Below are positions 63,184 to 64,000 of a stretch of 64,000 bases of DNA, one piece after another. The DNA comes from MED-G16 sp964467915 (GTDB taxonomy: Bacteria > Bacteroidota > Bacteroidia > Cytophagales > MED-G16): the NCBI GenBank assembly GCA_964467915.1, contig CAYXSW010000004.1:23770-87769 (forward strand), read 5' to 3'. The stretch's first letter is position 1. Every line of letters starts with the position of its first letter. Made by a program: the position numbers and the translations under genes. The notes below the pieces were generated by a model, which was not told where the DNA came from, did no database searches, and saw nothing but the letters and a program-made list of their open reading frames with translations.

Positions 63184-63216
63184 AAAGTTTAGTATAAATT
63201 TAATATGCTAAACTTT
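63184..63216 (+). terminator. Long stem-loop between rplY and pth
   Basis: Arms AAAGTTTAG (63184-63192) and CTAAACTTT (63208-63216) are exact reverse complements. The pairing continues inward through T-G and three A-T pairs to a 13-base-pair stem with a 7-base loop, followed by a short T run. It may be a weak terminator for the prs-rplY transcript, or a hairpin over the pth translation start (ATG at 63223). The low GC content makes terminator function uncertain. Confidence 0.5.
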
Positions 63217-63222
63217 TGATTT

Positions 63223-63780
63223 ATGAAATACCTCATAGTTGGAATTGGGAATGTTGGTAGTCAATATGAGCTAACAAGACATAATATAGGATTCAGAATT
63301 CTTGATAGTCTATCTGAAAAGCTAGAGTCAAGATTTGAATTAGATAAAAGTGCTTTCTATTCTGAAGTGAAATATAAAGGAAAGTCTTTAAATCTTATTA
63401 AACCATCAAATTATGTAAATAATAGTGGAAAATCCGTTAACTATTGGTCAAAATTATTAAAAGTAAAAGAAGAAAATATTTTAGTTGTATTAGATGATAT
63501 ATCAATTCCCTTTGGACAAATTAGAATTAAAAAAAAGGGTTCAGATGGAGGTCATAATGGTTTAAAGAGTATAAATGAATATTTAAACACAACCAATTAT
63601 CCAAGATTAAAATTTGGTATTGATAATAATTTTAGGCCTGGTCAACAATCAAATTATGTATTAGATAGCTTCTCAAAAGAAGAATCTAAAGTGATTGATA
63701 TTGAAATAGAAAGAGCAACCGAAATTATTTTGTCATTTTGCCATATAGGGATTGATAGGACTATGAATAAATATAACTAG
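63223..63780 (+). CDS. pth: Peptidyl-tRNA hydrolase
   Basis: The 185-residue enzyme releases tRNA from stalled peptidyl-tRNA. Catalytic residues are visible: Asn10 and His20 (VGIGNVGSQYELTRHNIGF), the KPSNYVNNSGKSV segment, and Asp and Asn in LDDISIPFGQIR and GSDGGHNGLKS. It follows rplY after a stem-loop, and its stop interlocks with the convergent metG stop (CTAG). Confidence 0.97.
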   Translation: MKYLIVGIGNVGSQYELTRHNIGFRILDSLSEKLESRFELDKSAFYSEVKYKGKSLNLIKPSNYVNNSGKSVNYWSKLLKVKEENILVVLDDISIPFGQIRIKKKGSDGGHNGLKSINEYLNTTNYPRLKFGIDNNFRPGQQSNYVLDSFSKEESKVIDIEIERATEIILSFCHIGIDRTMNKYN

Positions 63781-64000
63781 GCTACAATAGACCCATCAGA
63801 TATATCTGAATCTGGTTGTATTAGGCTTAAATTACCATCACTATCATCTGCAAGTAATAACATCCCTTGGCTCTCAAATCCCATCATTTTTCTAGGCTTC
63901 AAATTAATTAAAACCATTACTTTTTTATTAAGAATATCATCAGGAGAATAATATTTTGAAATTCCACTAAGAATTGTTCTTTGGTCAAGTCCAGTGTCTA
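63777..64000 (-). CDS. metG: Methionyl-tRNA synthetase, C-terminal end (partial)
   Basis: The last 73 codons are in the window; the rest lies to the right. The translated sequence (DTGLDQRTILSGISKYY, then MVLINLKPRKMMGFESQGML and LLADDSDGNLSLIQPD) is the C-terminal EMAP/Trbp111-like tRNA-binding domain found at the end of long MetG proteins. The stop codon TAG overlaps the pth stop by 4 bases. The identification rests on this domain alone; a free-standing tRNA-binding protein is possible but less likely. Confidence 0.85.
   Translation of the reverse strand, partial: DTGLDQRTILSGISKYYSPDDILNKKVMVLINLKPRKMMGFESQGMLLLADDSDGNLSLIQPDSDISDGSIVA

Noticed and set aside
1..64000. Prophage, insertion sequence, CRISPR or defence island
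   Set aside because: No integrase, transposase, phage structural gene, direct repeat array or nuclease system was recognised; the region reads as core chromosome.

Overview
This window looks like a densely packed chromosome segment from an AT-rich, probably marine member of the Flavobacteriia (Bacteroidota). The evidence is: strong A/T bias; promoters with the Bacteroidota -7 element TAnnTTTG (clear before gap, acpP and two tRNA genes); almost no Shine-Dalgarno sequences; many short lipoproteins with a lipobox Cys; and families typical of the phylum (GH97, IPExxxVDY-like protein, LVIVD-repeat lipoproteins, double DUF2061 protein, NamZ/DUF1343). No rRNA, CRISPR array, prophage, transposase or integrase was seen. 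No gene-free stretch exceeds about 300 bases. Both ends cut a gene: an unidentified lipoprotein at the left and metG at the right.

Layout. 1-4.5 kb: secreted or lipoprotein genes of unknown role, a GH97 glycosidase and a DUF4396 membrane protein. 4.5-12.8 kb: LOG-family hydrolase, then a leftward operon of a formylglycine-generating enzyme, a beta-lactamase-fold serine hydrolase and a sulfatase, all with export signals, followed by an NTF2-like lipoprotein, a sulfotransferase, a DUF885-like lipoprotein and a small secreted protein. 12.8-24 kb: tRNA-Glu, gap, NAD salvage (pncB-pncA) with an EamA transporter and a LolD-type ATPase, sucC, tRNA-Arg, penicillin acylase, glutathione peroxidase and argS. 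24-30 kb: polyprenol-phosphate glycosyltransferase, LolC/E-type permease, CotH-like kinase lipoprotein, GT4 and FkbM methyltransferase. 29.7-35.6 kb: namZ-fmt-folA-cinA operon, then a beta-barrel-like protein with two LVIVD lipoproteins. 35.6-42.1 kb: E2 acyltransferase, DUF2061, folK, TauE-type exporter, GT2, polysaccharide flippase and an opposing GT. 42-50 kb: pfkA, miaA, MBL hydrolase, pyk and an acpP-fabF-rnc operon with small accessory genes. 50-57.6 kb: TetR-TolC-HlyD-RND efflux operon plus a metallophosphoesterase. 57.7-64 kb: purL, tRNA-Gln, prs, rplY, pth and the end of metG.

How the genes fit together. Core metabolism is prominent: glycolysis (pfkA, gap, pyk), TCA and oxo-acid metabolism (sucC, E2), NAD salvage (pncA, pncB and the PncC-like half of cinA), folate and formyl-Met (folA, folK, fmt), purines (purL, prs), translation (argS, metG, fmt, pth, rplY, miaA, three tRNAs) and fatty-acid synthesis (acpP, fabF). 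The accessory content is about glycans and the envelope: GH97, sulfatase with its activator, sulfotransferase, NamZ, several glycosyltransferases and a flippase.

Gene packing is the most striking global property. Of 13 convergent protein-gene pairs, 12 abut or overlap at their stop codons, often with interlocked palindromic stops, and only one convincing intrinsic terminator is visible. Several genes appear to start at TTG or GTG. The most interesting local systems are the wholly exported FGE/serine hydrolase/sulfatase operon, an LVIVD lipoprotein apparently split into two lipoproteins, a lipoprotein with a duplicated Cys-framed module, and a candidate TetR operator.
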